Shown piece after piece: positions 4,291-5,582 of a stretch of DNA of 5,582 bases; the stretch's first letter is position 1, and each line of letters starts with the position of its first letter. A program made the translations under genes and the position numbers. The notes beneath the pieces are model-generated. The model worked only from the letters and a program-made list of their open reading frames with translations. It was not told the origin of the DNA and searched no databases. The DNA is taken from the NCBI GenBank assembly GCA_934654625.1, contig CAKUGM010000074.1, forward strand, positions 1 to 5,582. The letters run 5' to 3'. This DNA comes from an uncultured Collinsella sp. (GTDB lineage: Bacteria > Actinomycetota > Coriobacteriia > Coriobacteriales > Coriobacteriaceae).

Positions 4291-5582
4291 CTACTTGGTC
4301 TTACCGGTGATGAGCGTCTTGATGCCCATGCCGATGAGCCCCAGGCCCAGCTTGACGCGGCCCGGCTGGCGGCGAGCAAGGGTCTTCTTCGCGGCGGCCT
4401 TGGGCTTCGCGTGCTGGCCGCGAGAGCTACGAGGGCTACGAGGGCTATTGTCGGCATCGCGGGGTGCGGCTTCCGGCTCGGTTTGCGGCTCGGGCTCCAC
4501 GATGGTCGCCTTCACGGGGATGCCGGCCGCGGGGGCAGCCTGTGCGGCAACGGGCGCCGCGGCAATCTTGGCAGCATTCTCGCTTGGAGTGGGGGCGGCA
4601 ACTGGTGCGTCATCGCTGCTCGCGTCAGCGCTCGGAGTTGCAGGTACCCCTGCACCAACGGACGCCGCTGCCGCATTAAGCTCGGCCTCGGCCTGCTGCT
4701 CCGCTGCGGGGCTGTCGCTGGGAATACCCCCAGCAGGCGCCGCCTCGCGCTTTCGCGCGGCCTCCTTCGCAGCTTCGTCGGCATCGCGATAGGCGCGCGC
4801 CAGCAGGTATTCCTGCGAGTTGAACGGCGCCTCGCCCATGGAGCGAGCCACGGGCATCCACTCGCCTTCGGGGGAGAGCTCGCGTGCTTTCACGTTATCC
4901 TTGAGCTGCGCCTTCACGTAGCGCTGCACCAGGGCGCGGCACGAGGGGTCCAGCACCGGGTAGGCGATCTCCACGCGATGCTCGGTGTTGCGCGTCATCA
5001 TATCGGCCGAGGACAGATAGATCGTGTCGGATTCCACGCCAAACGAGTAGATGCGCGCGTGCTCCAAAAAGCGTCCCACGATGGAGCGGATGTGCACGCC
5101 GTCGGTCTTGCCCTCGATGCCCGGCAGCAGGCACGAGATGCCGCGGATGATCATCTGGACCTGCACGCCGGCGCGGCTGGCCTCGGAAATCTTGTCGATA
5201 ACCTCGCGGTCGGTGAGCGAGTTGAGCTTGAAGAACACGCGGGCGGGCTGGCCTGCCTGTGCCCGTTCGATCTCGCGGTTAAGGCCGCGCAGGATGAGCG
5301 GCTTGAGGCCCGCGGGCGCCACGCCAAGGTAGCGGTACTCGCCTTTGAGGTTACCCAGCGAGAGGTTGCGGAAGAACAGGTTTGCGTCCTCGCCGATGCC
5401 GGGATGCGCGGTCATGAGCATGAAGTCCGAGTAGAGCTTGGCCGTCTTCTCGTTAAAGTTGCCGGTGCCCAAAAGCGTGAGGCGCGTGAGAGCCATGCCC
5501 TCGCGGTAGGTGATCTGGCAGATCTTGGAGTGGCACTTGAAGCCCTCGGAGCCGTAGATCACGGTGCAGCCGGCCTCTTCCA
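4291..5582 (-). CDS. ppk1: Polyphosphate kinase 1, C-terminal part with long disordered tail (5' end outside window)
   Basis: The enzyme reversibly transfers the gamma phosphate of ATP to inorganic polyphosphate through a phosphohistidine. The frame runs open from the right edge (first full codon 5580-5578) to TAG at 4293-4291, giving 429 visible residues; the N and head domains lie outside. The two phospholipase D-like C domains are clear: GFKCHSK with H17 (first active histidine), LGTGNFNEKTAKLYSDF (about 37-53), and EHARIYSFG with H174, then YLSSADMMTRN (about 188-198). The two histidines are 157 residues apart, the same spacing as H435 and H592 of the E. coli enzyme. After the usual end of the family (about residue 262) there is an extra tail of about 165 residues: Ala/Pro/Glu/Ser-rich, then Lys/Arg-rich, ending in a glycine-leucine hydrophobic stretch. 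The stop is 86 nt before the rlmD start. Confidence 0.95.
   Translation of the reverse strand, partial: EEAGCTVIYGSEGFKCHSKICQITYREGMALTRLTLLGTGNFNEKTAKLYSDFMLMTAHPGIGEDANLFFRNLSLGNLKGEYRYLGVAPAGLKPLILRGLNREIERAQAGQPARVFFKLNSLTDREVIDKISEASRAGVQVQMIIRGISCLLPGIEGKTDGVHIRSIVGRFLEHARIYSFGVESDTIYLSSADMMTRNTEHRVEIAYPVLDPSCRALVQRYVKAQLKDNVKARELSPEGEWMPVARSMGEAPFNSQEYLLARAYRDADEAAKEAARKREAAPAGGIPSDSPAAEQQAEAELNAAAASVGAGVPATPSADASSDDAPVAAPTPSENAAKIAAAPVAAQAAPAAGIPVKATIVEPEPQTEPEAAPRDADNSPRSPRSSRGQHAKPKAAAKKTLARRQPGRVKLGLGLIGMGIKTLITGKTK
4427..4444. repeat. Two 9-bp tandem copies in the ppk1 tail
   Basis: The unit CTACGAGGG occurs twice in tandem (4427-4435, 4436-4444), followed by a partial third copy (CTA). 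On the minus strand it encodes part of the SPRSPRS stretch of the ppk1 tail. In-frame 9-bp units can expand or contract without breaking the reading frame. Confidence 0.7.

Noticed and set aside
4295..4792. Plus strand Ala/Ser-rich open frame of 165 codons
   Set aside because: It is the antisense of the low-complexity ppk1 tail, where stop codons are rare on both strands because of GC-rich alanine codons.

Overview
The window is GC-rich, densely packed bacterial DNA with short spacers and overlapping genes. Base composition, protein character and gene content suggest a high-GC, host-associated anaerobe of the Coriobacteriia (Collinsella-like). That placement is inference: there is no rRNA or other taxonomic marker here.

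Layout. Positions 1-1405 carry two + strand genes: the 3' end of a UDP-galactopyranose mutase gene (glf), then a family 2 glycosyltransferase whose start overlaps the glf stop. A strong intrinsic terminator follows at 1441-1471. The rest of the convergent spacer is mostly a 142-bp imperfect inverted-repeat element (1472-1613) with 19-bp perfect arms. From 1659 to the right edge every gene is on the minus strand. In transcription order (right to left) these are a polyphosphate kinase 1 gene (5' end beyond the window) with an unusual disordered C-terminal tail, an rRNA m5U methyltransferase of the RlmD/TrmA type with an Fe-S cluster motif, a DJ-1/PfpI family protein, and a Maf nucleotide pyrophosphatase. 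The last two overlap by 4 nt (GTGA).

How they fit together. The + strand pair looks like the end of a cell-surface polysaccharide operon: Glf makes UDP-galactofuranose and the glycosyltransferase probably builds the same or a neighbouring glycan. The minus strand genes are housekeeping or stress functions (polyphosphate synthesis, rRNA modification, a DJ-1 protein that may act in damage control, and nucleotide-pool sanitation). They fall into at least two transcription units, because a candidate promoter with an inverted repeat over its -35 lies in front of the DJ-1 gene.

Most notable non-coding signals: (i) a 20-bp hairpin in front of the methyltransferase gene whose 3' arm contains the whole Shine-Dalgarno sequence, with the 5' arm as a built-in anti-Shine-Dalgarno, suggesting translational control; (ii) the inverted-repeat element between the convergent genes, which looks like a MITE/REP-type mobile or structured-RNA element; (iii) the dyad at the DJ-1 promoter. 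No tRNA, rRNA, CRISPR, transposase or phage gene was seen.
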